From contig OW121743.1 in NCBI GenBank assembly GCA_933228675.1, forward strand, positions 89,961,498 to 90,025,497: a stretch of DNA of 64,000 nucleotides, in the 5' to 3' direction. Source of the DNA: Stomorhina lunata. Taxonomy: Eukaryota; Arthropoda; Insecta; Diptera; Rhiniidae. Positions 22,985 through 35,498 of this stretch are shown here, piece by piece (the stretch's first letter is position 1; every line of letters begins with the position of its first letter). A program made the position numbers and the translations under genes. Under the pieces are notes generated by a model. The model was not told the origin of the DNA and made no database searches. It saw only the letters and a list, made by a program, of their open reading frames with translations.

Positions 22985-25480
22985 TATTGTATACAATTAT
23001 ATATCATCATGATTCGATTTCCTTTTTAATTTTTAGAGTTGAAACTGACCAATATTATTACTTTATTAGTGGTTTAGAAAATAAAAATGTGATAAGATTA
23101 AAACAACATTCCTTGTTAGGTGTATTTCGTCCCTCTGTAATCATGCTCTTCTAGTCGGACTGTTAATGCCAAAACTGTATTAACAACTCTATCGTTGAAA
23201 CTATCGCCCAAACTATCGTCCTACCTCTAATATTTGTATCACACATTAGCTTTAACTAAATTTTTAGTTTGACAGATAGATAGTTATCGAAATAGCTATC
23301 TATCTCTTTTCCTATTAAAGCCTAAAAAGGTTTCATATTGGCCAAAATGTCAGGAGAACTGTTTCCTTTTAATATATAGTTCTTCTTGCTACAACTTCCA
23401 AAGAAATAGGTAATAAAATATTTTCTTTATCCATTATCCAATCCTGAAACTAATACATTTTGTTTTATTTATTTGTTTCTTTTCGATTATTTATATGGTA
23501 ATTCCAATTGGATTTGTTTACTTCTGAGCAAACAAAATAAATCAGACTATTTTGTTTCATTGGCTCAGAGAACCTTTGGTTAATTCTCCTTATTCCTCTC
23601 CAGCGCATCCCCTCTACCTCCTGAGCCTATCACGGACCATACCGCAAATGCTCCCAAAACGCCCTGTTGCGCTACTCGGAACTCTTTTTGACTTAGGTCA
23701 ACCAAAATGTTTGTTTTTGAAGATGTATTTTTTTATAGCAACATTTTCTTGTATCGGATGTTGTTTTTTAGAGCGTCAAAAGTTTGAGTTGGAGTCAATG
23801 CTTTTTTGACACCCATTTAATAGCTGATAGTGCTTTTTGTTCAGTTTGTTTTGAAATATCATTGTGAATCGTCTTACGCCAAAGCAAAGCGTGCAAACTG
23901 TTTAAATGTTTAATTAAAATAATTGTCCTTTTCGTCAATATCATCCATTTTCCGATAAAGCCTATTTATAGATGAATGAGTACAAAACCAAGCAGAATCT
24001 TTGCATTTGGAGCGAGGAGAAGTCATAAGCTTTTCTTTCAAAACTCCACTATATTCAAGGAAAATAATAGTTTGGTGCGCTTTATGGACTGGCAAAGTCT
24101 TGGGCCTATATATCTTTAAAAACGATTTGTCGGAAGTCTTATTTATACAATAATTTCAGAAAAGTTTTTTTTCCAGTAAAACCCCTTTAGTGGATATTAG
24201 AAATATATTTTTATGAATTTTTATGATTTCAACTTTTATCACTCAATAAAAAAAACCGAAAACCGATTTTATATTTATATTTGGGGAAAGCAAATAAACA
24301 CCAACAATTTAAACGAAAATGGATTTATGGTTGTTCGAAATATTTACCTTAATCAATACACTTTAGCATTTGTTAAAACCATTTATCATAAAGTCTTACC
24401 ACTTTTTAACGGGAAATCATTTTAAAAACCATTTTAAACCAAGTGACTTTCCACAGAAAATATCTCTGTTTTAGAAAATTATCTCTAATAAAAAAAGCCA
24501 CATTTTCTATAACAAAAAAATAAGAAATCAATTAACGCCGCAAATCCAGTACTCAGTGTCAAGCATATAAAAAAAATATATTTGTGCAAAATATTATAGT
24601 TTGGTGAAAGTTTTTTCCACTTTTGTACCTCTCCAACGTTGTCGTCCTCTACCATTTACCACTTTTTCCATGTTTGTGTTTGCAAACATTTTAAAGCCAA
24701 GAAAAAAAAAATATGATAGAAGACAAAAAAAAGAAGGCAAAGACGTTAGCAAACAAATAAATATGAGTAAAAAAATAAAAAGTATATATCGTATACTTAT
24801 GTATGTCTGATTATAGTTTGTAGTAAGAAAAATAACCCGCTATCAAACTTTATTTTCTTTCTTTTGTTCAAGAGATAAACCATTAAGAAGCTACAACTTA
24901 AGAAAAAATTTCATGAAAAAAACCTTTGGCTAAAATGAAGCTGCTACTGCTAAGGCTGGTGTTGTTGTAGCACTCATAGATGAAGAAGGTCTATTATTTG
25001 ACTTGGCTTTTAAGTCGTCTTCAGTTGTTTTTTTTTTCTTTCTTAAACCATTCAAGTTTTGTTTTTTGTATTTTAACTTCATCTGTTTTGGGTTCGAAAG
25101 TAGTTGTTCTTGACTCAGGTTATTTTTTGTATATTTGCTGGCTTGGCTGTATTAGACATACGTTAGTATTAAAAAAAGGGGTTGAGATAAAAAATTTATT
25201 ATTAGAAAAAAAATTAGGTTTTTTTCTGACTTCAAAAAGAAGATTTTTTTTGTATGTTAATTGCTTAAAAATGATTTTTTAATTTCATTTAAAGGGGGAA
25301 TATAAAAAATAAGTCTTTGTTAAATTAAGGTGGTCAGGTTGATAACGTATTAGATTTTAAATGTCTTATGATTGATTTGCCATCAAAAAGGCTTTTTTTA
25401 ATGTTAATTAAAACCAATAGACTTTTGGATAAGTGCAAATGAATTTTCAAAGAACATCTTTCAATCCGATTGTGGACTCT
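22985..25480. other. AT-rich DNA without supported genes
   Basis: About 2.5 kb with several frames of 60-100 codons (for example 23552-23809, 24213-24425, 24980-25282). None shows a known motif, biased composition typical of a protein, or flanking splice sites. The last is a hydrophobic product of T-rich DNA. No transposon ends, tRNA or tandem repeats seen. Confidence 0.5.
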
Positions 25481-27347
25481 ATAGAAAAATTTTCGTTATA
25501 GAAAAATTTTTCTATAGAAAAATTTTTCTATAGAAATATTTTTCTATAGAAAAATTTTCGTTATAGAAATATTTTTCTATAGAAAAATTTTCGTTATAGA
25601 AATATTTTTCTATAGAAAAATTTTCGTTATAGAAAAATTTTTCTATAGAAAAATTTTCGTTATAGAAAAATTTTCGTTAAAAAATTTTTCTATAGAAAAA
25701 TTTTAGTTAAAAACATTTTTCTATAGAAAAATTTTCGTTATAAAAATTTTTCTATACAAAAATTTTCGTTAAAAAAATTTTTCTATAGAAAAGTTTTCGT
25801 TAAAAAAAATTTTCTATAGAAAAATTTTCGTTAAAAAAAATTTTCTATAGAAAAATTTTCGTTAAAAAAATTTTTCTATAGAAAAATTTTCGTTAAAAAA
25901 ATTTTTCTATAGAAAAATTTTCGTTAAAAAAATTTTTCTATAGTAAAATTTTCGTTAAAAAAATTTTTCTATAGAAAAATTTTCGTTAAAAAAATTTTTC
26001 TATAGAAAAATTTTCGTTAAAAAAATTTTTCTATAGAAAAATTTTCGTTAAAAAAATTTTTCTATAGAAAAATTTTCGTTAAAAAAATTTTTCTATAGAA
26101 AAATTTTCGTTAAAAAAATTTTTCTATAGAAAAATTTTCGTTAAAAAAATTTTTCTATAGAAAAATTTTCGTTAAAAAAATTTTTCTATAGAAAAATTTT
26201 CGTTAAAAAAATTTTTCTATAGAAAAATTTTCGTTAAAAAAATTTTTCTATAGAAAAATTTTCGTTAAAAAAATTTTTCTATAGAAAAATTTTCGTTAAA
26301 AAAATTTTTCTATAGAAAATTTTTCGTTAAAAAAATTTTTCTATAGAAAAATTTTCGTTAAAAAAATTTTTCTATAGAAAAATTTTAGTTATAAAAATTT
26401 TTCTATAGAAAAATTTTCGTTATAAAAATTTTTCTATAGGAAAATTTTCGTTAAAAAAATTTTTCTATAGAAAAATTTTCGTTAAAAAAATTTTTCTATA
26501 GAAAAATTTTTCTATAGAAAAATTTTCGTTAAAAAAATTTTTCGATAGAAAAATTTTCGTTAAAAAAATTTGTCTATATTTTTCTATAGAAAAATTTTTT
26601 TAACGAAAAATTTTCGTTAAAAAATTTTTCTATAGAAAAATTTTCGTTAAAAAAAATTTTCTATAGAAAAATTTTCGTTAAAAAAATTTTTCTATAGAAA
26701 AATTTTCGTTAAAAAAATTTTCCTATAGAAAAATTTTCGTTAAAAAAATTTTTCTATAGAAAAATTTTCGTTAAAAAAATTTTTCTATAGAAAAATTTTC
26801 GTTAAAAATTTTTTCTATAGAAAAATTTTCGTTAAAAAAATTTTTCTATAGAAAAATTTTCGTTAAAAAAATTTTTCTATAGAAAAATTTTCGTTAAAAA
26901 AATTTTTCTATAGAAAAATTTTCGTTAAAAAAATTTTTCTATAGAAAATTTTTCGTTAAAAAAATTTTTCTATAGAAAAATTTTCGTTAAAAAAATTTTT
27001 CTATAGAAAAATTTTAGTTATAAAAATTTTTCTATAGAAAAATTTTCGTTATAAAAATTTTTCTATAGGAAAATTTTCGTTAAAAAAATTTTTCTATAGA
27101 AAAATTTTCGTTAAAAAAATTTTTCTATAGAAAAATTTTTCTATAGAAAAATTTTCCTTAAAAAAATTTTTCGATAGAAAAATTTTCGTTAAAAAAATTT
27201 GTCTATATTTTTCTATAGAAAAATTTTTTTAACGAAAAATTTTCGTTAAAAAAATTTTTCTATAGAAAAATTTTCGTTAAAAAAAATTTTCTATAGAAAA
27301 ATTTTCGTTAAAAAAATTTTTCTATAGAAAAATTTTCGTTAAAAAAA
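25481..27347. repeat. Palindromic AT satellite, block E
   Basis: About 60 units of 31 bp, highly uniform: core TTTTTCTATAGAAAAA joined by TTTTCGTTAAAAAAA. A distinctive series of variants (TTTTAGTTATAAA, CTATAGGAAAA, TTTCGATAG, GTCTATATTT, then the inverted junction TTTTTTTAACGAAAAATT) occurs at about 26380-26620 and again at about 27005-27240. The offset is 629 bp, measured for both CTATAGG and GTCTATATT. This is a recent segmental duplication within the array. Confidence 0.95.
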
Positions 27348-28329
27348 TAATTATCTTCTCCCTCCAAAAATTCACAGACGTTAATCGTTAACAAATAATT
27401 AAAAATTCTTGACAAATAAAAAAATAAAGTAAAAAACTCAATTGAATCTAATATTGAAAAGATGTCTATAAATGCCTGCAGTTAAATTAAAATTGAATTT
27501 TTAATTTATATGAAATGAAAATCACTTAAAATAACCAAATAATTGTATTGATTTAAAGAACGATTATTTATAACATTTTGAACTTTTTATAGAATACAAT
27601 ATTCATACAAATTCTGCAATTTCATACCTTTTTCTCCTCTTAAAATACATACATACATATTTGTTATAAATATAATATTTTTTTTAATAAATATTGGCCA
27701 ATTCCTAGAATTGAATTACAAGTGGTTTTTAATTTCAAACGAATGCGCAATTTGAGCTGTTTGTTTTTTCTATTTATTTTAATTGTTTTATTTTTTATTA
27801 AATTAATAAAAAAATAATTTAATTACATATTTAACCAACATAAATATTTAATTTAAAAATATTTATCTCGAACAAAGAAAAAAAACGGAATTTTTTATTG
27901 TTGTTTATTTGTAGATTTACGACTATTTTTTTATCTTGAAAGTTTCGGAAATCTGTTAAGCAAAATGCAGTTTTTTTTTTAATAAAAGATAAGTTTTTGT
28001 TATAATAGTTAAAATTAGAATTTATTATGAAGATTTAATTAAAATAAAATTAAAAAGTTAGTTTATTTGTTGCTTATAAAAATATCATCTTAATGAAATA
28101 GAAGATAAATAAGTTAGAATCTTAAATGCGCTTCAAAAATTTGACACATTAGAAAGTTAAACTAAAATATCTAACATCGATTGAAATCGTGAGAGTGAAA
28201 TCGTTATTGCTAGTTATTTTAATATTTACAACTCCTCTCGGTTCCGGCATTGCTGCCATACAACTCCTATATAACGATTTGCTCTAGGAGTAAGGAAGAT
28301 AAAACACTGCCTTGTAGTGTTCTCTACGA
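27348..28329. other. AT-rich single-copy DNA
   Basis: Extremely AT-rich, A- and T-tract dominated. No ORF, RNA gene or transposon end recognised. Confidence 0.55.
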
Positions 28330-28555
28330 AAAGTCTATATGTCTGTCTCTCTGTCAGTCTGTCTGTTATAGAGCATGAACAAAAGGAGGTATGTTACTGA
28401 AAATAGGCAAAAATATTCTTCATTTCTTGGAAAATTGTGGTATTTAAAAAAGGGCGAAATCGGTTTATATTTGATCATAGCCTCGCGTAGGCCAATCGCA
28501 TATTTGCTAATATGTGACAAAATATAATAGGTATGTTGATAAAATTTAGTATAGA
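28330..28555 (-). mobile_element. Truncated mini-me/DINE-type fragment
   Basis: Contains a short GTCT run (TGTCTGTCTCTCTGTCAGTC near 28339) and body phrases such as GGCGAAATCGGTTTATATTTG and CATAGCCTCGCGTAGG that resemble the '…CGGTCCACATTTGACCATAGCTCCCATA' body of full copies. Both termini are missing. Strand uncertain. Confidence 0.45.
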
Positions 28556-28559
28556 AAAG

Positions 28560-28636
28560 TTGGTCTGGCCGGGGATTGAACTTGAGACCTATGGTATGCT
28601 AGGCGGATGACTAATCGGCTATACCACGGCGGTTCG
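28560..28636 (-). repeat. tRNA-derived SINE head (third)
   Basis: On the minus strand TGGTATAGCCGA (plus 28615-28626) is an A box with two mismatches, and AGTTCAATCC (plus 28573-28582) is a B box. The sequence between the boxes differs from the other two tRNA-like heads, so this is a separate family or an old copy. It interrupts mini-me-like sequence. Confidence 0.5.
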
Positions 28637-29159
28637 AACAAAAAGAGCTAGAGGGATACAATTTTACAAAACTATATTCGATATCTTAAAAAAGTTGTGT
28701 ATTGAAAATAGGCGAAATCGGTTCACATTTAGTTAGAGTTCCCATATAACGTTGTATATGACAACTTTATTTAGAACAGAGAAATTTTATGCAAATATTG
28801 GTCGGGAATCGGTCCAAGTACCAATTAGCTTAACAAATTTTTTTAAATTTTCCCACATTTTGAATTAGTTTCATTCTCGTAGATATATGAGATATATTTT
28901 TGAATTTAACACCATTTGATGATGTGTATACATTAGGGTGCACCTTATTTTACGAAAGTGCGAAATTAAACTGTAACTTCCCCAGAAATGTTCTACGTAA
29001 CATACGACATATTGTGCAAATTTTTTTCAAAATTGCATAAGGGGAACACATCCATCCACAAAGTTTTAAACTTTTTTGTATGGGCAAGATGGGAGTTTTA
29101 TGGGTTTTGCCTAAATTTTAACCACTCAGAATTAAAATACTTAAAAAACAAATAAGAAA
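28637..29159. other. Unassigned repeat-like DNA
   Basis: Includes more mini-me-like body (GGCGAAATCGGTTCACATTTAG near 28705) and, from about 28933, a TTAGGGTGCACCTTATTTTA segment with GC-balanced text that may be another dispersed element. No termini or ORF identified. Confidence 0.4.
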
Positions 29160-29391
29160 ATGTTATAGTCGGTCAAGCCCGACCATACGATACACTTCAC
29201 CACTAAGGTCAAAGGTGTTATTTTTATATGTGTGAAGATAAATTCGAATTTTACTAGCAAAGACAAAAACCACATATTTTAACAGAGCCACATTAACAGT
29301 TAACAGAGGTCTGTTAATCACTTAACATTTAGATGTTAAGTTACAATATAATCGGAATTTAATAAAAAACTGAATAATCGGGCCATAATAT

Positions 29392-29626
29392 TGAATGGTT
29401 CCACTATACCACTATATACAAACGGTGAACTAAGGGGTATTTTATGGAACCGTTATAGCGGGATATCTGAGATAATAACCGAATTTGAGAAAAAGTAAAA
29501 CTCTACATACATATAAAATGAAATTTTTCTCAAATTCGGTGATTATCTCAGATATCCCACTATAACAGTTCCATAAAATACCCATTAGGCCATCATTTCT
29601 ATATAGTGGTATATTGGAACCATTCA
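29392..29626. repeat. Long hairpin (≈100-bp arms, short loop)
   Basis: Left arm 29392-29494 (GAATGGTTCC…ATCTGAGATAATAACCGAAT) is matched by an inverted right arm 29525-29626 (ATTCGGTGATTATCTCAGAT…GGAACCATTC). Only about 30 bp separates the arms. Pairing is interrupted by scattered mismatches and a short indel. No TSD was found. It could be a MITE, a small foldback element, or an inverted duplication inside copy 3. Confidence 0.75.
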
Positions 29627-30290
29627 CGTAACTCGAAAGATCCTCTCCAGAATTTCTGTAAGTTTTTTATATGGGAGCTATTGTCAAATGGTGACCGATT
29701 GTAACATTCACATAAGACTTCCTTTTGTAAAATTCTGTTGCTGTAGCCTGTTTAGTTAAGACGAAATCGCGCTTTTATCTAACGGACAGACGGACATAAA
29801 CAACCTTTTCTTTTTGTATTTTTGTGTTTCCGTAAGCTTTTTATATGGGAGCTATGGTCAAATGGTGACCGATTGTTACAAAATTTTGCACACTGGCGTG
29901 ATTGCCAGCCAGTAAGACTTCCTTGTGCTAAATTTAGTGACCAAAGCCATTACTGTTCATTATTTATTGGCATTTAAGTGAATTTCAGGTGGAATTAAGG
30001 CTGTTTCCGTAAGTTTTTTATATGGGAGCTATGGTTAAATGTGAACCGATTTCGATGAAATTTTATATGTTGCCTAGTGCTTATGTAAAATTTTGTCATC
30101 ATAGCTGTTATAATTTGTAATTTACAAGCAAATAAGCGATTAGTCTAGACGAGGTTATACGGGAGCTATTGTCAAATGTTAACCGATTTTGCCCAATTTC
30201 AATGCCAAAATTTTCCCATAGATGACAAATGTTTGTACTAAGTTTCAGTGCGCTAGCTCCTTTCGTTTAGGCGTTATCGTGATTTCAACA

Positions 30291-30505
<215 letters not shown>

Positions 30506-30633
30506 GAACATCGCTCAATCGTCTTAGAATTTCATAAGGATTTTTATTTTTGAGCCAATATTAAGGAAATTACAAATGGAATGAAAATTTCAATATACCC
30601 CCCATTTTTTTTTGATGGTGGGTATAAAAATAT

Positions 30634-31129
30634 AGGTTTCGGCCACCGTGCAACGGTTGTAGCCAACGGCTTTTGTAGTCGGTGTTCGTGTAGCCTGCTG
30701 TCGTAATTGTGTTTAAAGCATTAAAGAGACATATTTTCTATAGAAAATTTCTCTGTTAAAGACTAGTTTTCTTTTAAAAAATTTTCTGTTAAAACAAGAA
30801 GTTTTCTAGAGAAAAAAATTTAGGATTTCCAGAGAAAATTTCTCTGCTGAAAATATTTGTATTTTCTAAAAATTTCTCTGTTAGAATTAGAATTTTTTTG
30901 TTAAAAATTTTGATTATCTCTTTAAACCACGAAAAAGTCTCTGTTAAGAAGTCAAGTTTTCCTTTAGCTATAACTACCACATTTTGTGCTAGTTTTAAAT
31001 TAAACAAATTTTGCTCCTACTTTAACTTTTGTTTAATACTAAAACCCTTCAGGCCGGCTTTTTGGCCTCGGGATAATGGTGGAAACCTCAATATATTTGA
31101 AATGTTGGTAAAACATTTAATATTCCTAT
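30634..31129. other. AT-rich DNA left of the foldback
   Basis: Contains degenerate A/T motifs (TTTTCTATAGAAAATTTCTC, CTCTGTTAAAGACTAGTTTT) related in word usage to the satellites and to patches near 47200 and 56690. Also a short GC-rich stretch AGGCCGGCTTTTTGGCCT near 31052. No gene seen. Confidence 0.45.
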
Positions 31130-31259
31130 CGTATGTTAAAATTCTAATGTGTGTGAAGTTAAATTTGAAATTTAAAACCCTAGACACAAACCAATGTTTT
31201 TAACAGAGCTCTGTTATGTAGTTAACATAGCTCTGTTAAGAACCAAAAATAAAGGGAAT

Positions 31260-34200
31260 ACACAAGGAATTCGAATTACCAGTGAACCAGGCAACTTGGG
31301 CGGACAAATGGGGCATCAGATTGTAGGAGAGGATGTTATCTATGGATACCCATAGTCAGAATCTATAACAGAGTGAGTTGGTAGGTGCTGTTAACAGTTT
31401 TTTAAAATATCAAATGTGAGATCATGCTAAGGGAGGATCGCCAGTTCCCAGGAAACAAGGCAACGTGGGCGGACAAATGTAGTATCCGGTTGTAGCTAAG
31501 GATGTTTCCTATGAGCTCCTGTAGTCAGAACCTTTAACAGAGCGAGTTGCTAGGAGTTATTAGCATTTTAAAAAAAATTTCATATGTGGGACTATGTTAA
31601 GGGAGGATTCCAGATTCCTTGGAAACAAGGCAACGTGGGCGGACAAATGAGGTATCGGGGAGTAGCTGAGGATGTTTTCTATAGGGTTCCATTGTCAGAA
31701 TATCTAACAGAGCGAGTTGGTAGGAGTTATTGAGATTTTTCAAAAATTTCATATGTGGGACTATGTTAAGGGAGGATTCCAGATTCTTTGGAAACAAGGC
31801 AACGTGGGGCGACAAATGAGGTATCGGGGAGTAGCTAAGGACGTTTTCTATAGGGTTCCATTGTCAGAATATCTAACAGAGCGAGTTGGTAGGAGTTATT
31901 GAGACTTTTCAAAAATTTCATATGTGGGACTATGTTAAGGGAGGATTCCAGATTCCTTGGAAACAAGGCAACGTGGGCGGACAAATGAGCTATCGGGGAG
32001 TAGCTGAGGATGTTTTCTATAGGGTTCCATTGTCAGAATATCTAACAGAGCGAGTTGGTAGGAGTTATTGAGATTTTTCAAAAATTTCATATGTGGGACT
32101 ATGTTAAGGGAGGATTCCACATTCCTTGGAAACAAGGCAACGTGGGGGGACAAATGAGGTATCGGGGAGTAGCTGAGGATGTTTTCTATAGGGTTCCATT
32201 GTCAGAATATCTAACAGAGCGAGTTAGTAGGAGTTATTGAGATTTTTCAAAAATTTCATATGTGGGACTATGTTAAGGGAGGATTCCAGATTCCTTGGAA
32301 ACAAGGCAACGTGGGGGGACAAATGAGGTATCGGGGAGTAGCTGAGGATGTTTTCTGTAGGGTTCCATTGTCAGAATATCTAACAGAGCGAGTTGGTAGG
32401 AGTTATTGAGATTTTTCAAAAATTTCATATGTGGGACTATGTTAAGGGAGGATTCCAGATTCCTTGGAAACAAGGCAACATGGGCGGACAAATGAGGTAT
32501 CGGGGAGTAGCTGAGGATGTTTTCTATAGGGTTCCATTGTCAGAATATCTAACAGAGCGAGTTGGTAGGAGTTATTGAGATTTTTCAAAAATTTCATATG
32601 TGGGACTATGTTAAGGGAGGATTCCAGATTCCTTGGAAACAAGGCAACGTGGGGGGACAAATGAGGTATCGGGGAGTAGCTGAGGATGTTTTCTATAGGG
32701 TTCCATTGTCAGAATATCTAACAGAGCGAGTTGGTAGGAGTTATTGAGATTTTTCAAAAATTTCATATGTGGGACTATGTTAAGGGAGGATTCCAGATTC
32801 CTTGGAAACAAGGCAACGTGGGCGGACTAATGAGGTATCGGGGAGTAGCTGAGGATGTTTTCTATAGGGTTCCATTGTCAGAATATCTAACAGAGCGAGT
32901 TGGTAGGAGTTATTGAGATTTTTCAAAAATTTCATATGTGGGACTATGTTAAGGGAGGATTCCAGATTCCTTGGAAACAAGTCAACGTGGGGCTACAAAT
33001 GAGGTATCGGGGAGTAGCTGAGGATGTTTTCTATAGGGTTCCATTGTCAGAATATCTAACAGAGCGAGTTGGTAGGAGTTATTGAGATTTTTCAAAAATT
33101 TCATATGTGGGACTATGTTAAGGGAGGATTCCAGATTCCTTGGAAACAAGGCAACGTGGGGGGACAAATGAGGTATCGGGGAGTAGCTGAGGATGTTTTC
33201 TGTAGGGTTCCATTGTCAGAATATCTAACAGAGCGAGTTGGTAGGAGCTATTGAGATTTTTAAAAAATTTCATATGTGGGACTATGTTAAGGGAGGATTC
33301 CAGATTCCTTGGAAACAAGACAACGTGGGGGGACAAATGAGATGTCGGGAAGTAGCTGCGGATGCTTTCTATAGGGTTCCATTGTCAGAATATCTAACAG
33401 AGCGAGTTGGTAGGAGTTATTGAGATTTTTCAAAAATTTCATATGTGGGACTATGTTAAGGGAGGATTCCACATTCCTTGGAAACAAGGCAACGTGGGGG
33501 GACAAATGAGGTATCGGGGAGTAGCTGAGGATGTTTTCTATAGGGTTCCATTGTCAGAATATCTAACAGAGCGAGTTAGTAGGAGTTATTGAGATTTTTC
33601 AAAAATTTCATATGTGGGACTATGTTAAGGGAGGATTCCAGATTCCTTGGAAACAAGGCAACGTGGGGGGACAAATGAGGTATCGGGGAGTAGCTGAGGA
33701 TGTTTTCTGTAGGGTTCCATTGTCAGAATATCTAACAGAGCGAGTTGGTAGGAGTTATTGAGATTTTTCAAAAATTTCATATGTGGGACTATGTTAAGGG
33801 AGGATTCCAGATTCCTTGGAAACAAGGCAACATGGGCGGACAAATGAGGTATCGGGGAGTAGCTGAGGATGTTTTCTATAGGGTTCCATTGTCAGAATAT
33901 CTAACAGAGCGAGTTGGTAGAAGTTATTGAGATTTTTCAAAAATTTCATATGTGGGAATATGTTAAGGGAGGATTCCAGATTCCATGGAAACAAGGCAAC
34001 GTGGGCGGACTAATGAGGTATCGGGGAGTAGCTAAGGATGTTTTCTATAGGGCTCAATTGTCAGAATATCTAACAGAGCGAGTTGGTAGGAGTTATTGAA
34101 AATTTTCAAAAATTTCATATGTGGGACTATGTTAAGGGAGGATTCCAGATTCCTTGGAAACAAGTCAACGTGGGGCGACAAATGAGGTATCGGGGAGTAG

Positions 34201-35498
34201 CTGAGGATATTTTCTATAGGGCTCTATTGTCAGAATATCTAACAGAGCGAGTTGGTAGGAGTTATTGAGATTTTTCAAAAATTTCATATGTGGGAATATG
34301 TTAAGGGAGGATTCCAGATTCCCTGGAAACAAGGCAACGTGGGGGGACAAGTGAGGTATCGGGGAGTAGCTGAGGATGTTTTCTATAGGGTTCCATTGTC
34401 AGAATATCTAACAGAGCGAGTTGGTAGGAGTTATTGAGATTTTTCAAAAATTTCATATGTGGGACTATGTTAAGGGAGGATTCCAGATTCCTTGGAAACA
34501 AGGCAACGTGGGGGGACAAATGAGGTATCGGGGAGTAGCTAAGGATGTTTTCTATAGGCTTCCATTGTCAGAATATCTAACAGAGCGAGTTGGTAGGAGT
34601 TATTGAGATTTTTCAAAAATTTCATATGTGGGAATATGTTAAGGGAGGATTCCAGATTCCATGGAAACAAGGCAACGTGGGCGGACTAATGAGGTATCGG
34701 GGAGTAGCTAAGGATGTTTTCTATAGGGCTCAATTGTCAGAATATCTAACAGAGCGAGTTGGTAGGAGTTATTGAAAATTTTCAAAAATTTCATATGTGG
34801 GACTATGTTAAGGGAGGATTCCAGATTCCTTGGAAACAAGTCCACGTGGGGCGACAAATGAGGTATCGGGGAGTAGCTGAGGATATTTTCTATAGGGCTC
34901 TATTGTCAGAATATCTAACAGAGCGAGTTGGTAGGAGTTATTGAGATTTTTCAAAAATTTCATATGTGGGAATATGTTAAGGGAGGATTCCAGATTCCTT
35001 GGAAACAAGGCAACGTGGGGGGACAAATGAGGTATCGGGAAGTAGCTGAGGATGTTTTCTATAGGGTTCCATTGTCAGAATATCTAACAGAGCGAGTTGG
35101 TAGGAGTTATTGAGATTTTTCAAAAATTTCATATGTGGGACTATGTTAAGGGAGGATTCCAGATTCCTTGAAAACAAGGCAACGTGGGGCGACAAATGAG
35201 GTATCGGGGAGTAGCTGAGGATGTTTTCTATAGGGTTCCATTGTCAGAATATCTAACAGAGCGAGTTGGTAGGAGTTATTGAGATTTTTCAAAAATTTCA
35301 TATGTGGGAATATGTTAAGGGAGGATTCCAGATTCCTTGGAAACAAGGCAACGTGGGGGGACAAGTGAGGTAGCGGGGAGTAGCTGAGGATGTTTTCTAT
35401 AGGGCACCATTGTCGGAGTATCTAACAGAGCGAGTTGGTAGGAGTTATTCAGATTTTTAAAAAATTGCATATGTGGGACTATGTTAAGGGAGGATTCC
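31260..35498 (+). repeat. 169-bp tandem array, left arm
   Basis: About 24 units with exact 169-bp spacing (anchor GTTGGTAGGAGTTATTGAG at 31715, 31884, 32053 and onward). Each unit contains TTCATATGTGGGACTATG, GGAGGATTCCAGATTCCTTG, CAAGGCAACGTGGG, GGTATCGGGGAGTAGCTGAG and TCTAACAGAGCGAGTTGG. The two outermost units (31260-31550) are much more divergent. Higher-order structure: a three-unit variant pattern starting at 32055 recurs at 33407 (8 units on), and a four-unit pattern from 33914 recurs at 34590. Short open frames in both directions, starting at TTG and overlapping the next unit, shift frame at each repeat because 169 is not a multiple of 3. I regard them as non-coding. Confidence 0.95.

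Noticed and set aside
23552..25282. Frames of 70-100 codons as small genes
   Set aside because: No motif, no ribosomal or signal features, AT-driven residue composition, and no flanking splice or polyadenylation arrangement that I can defend.
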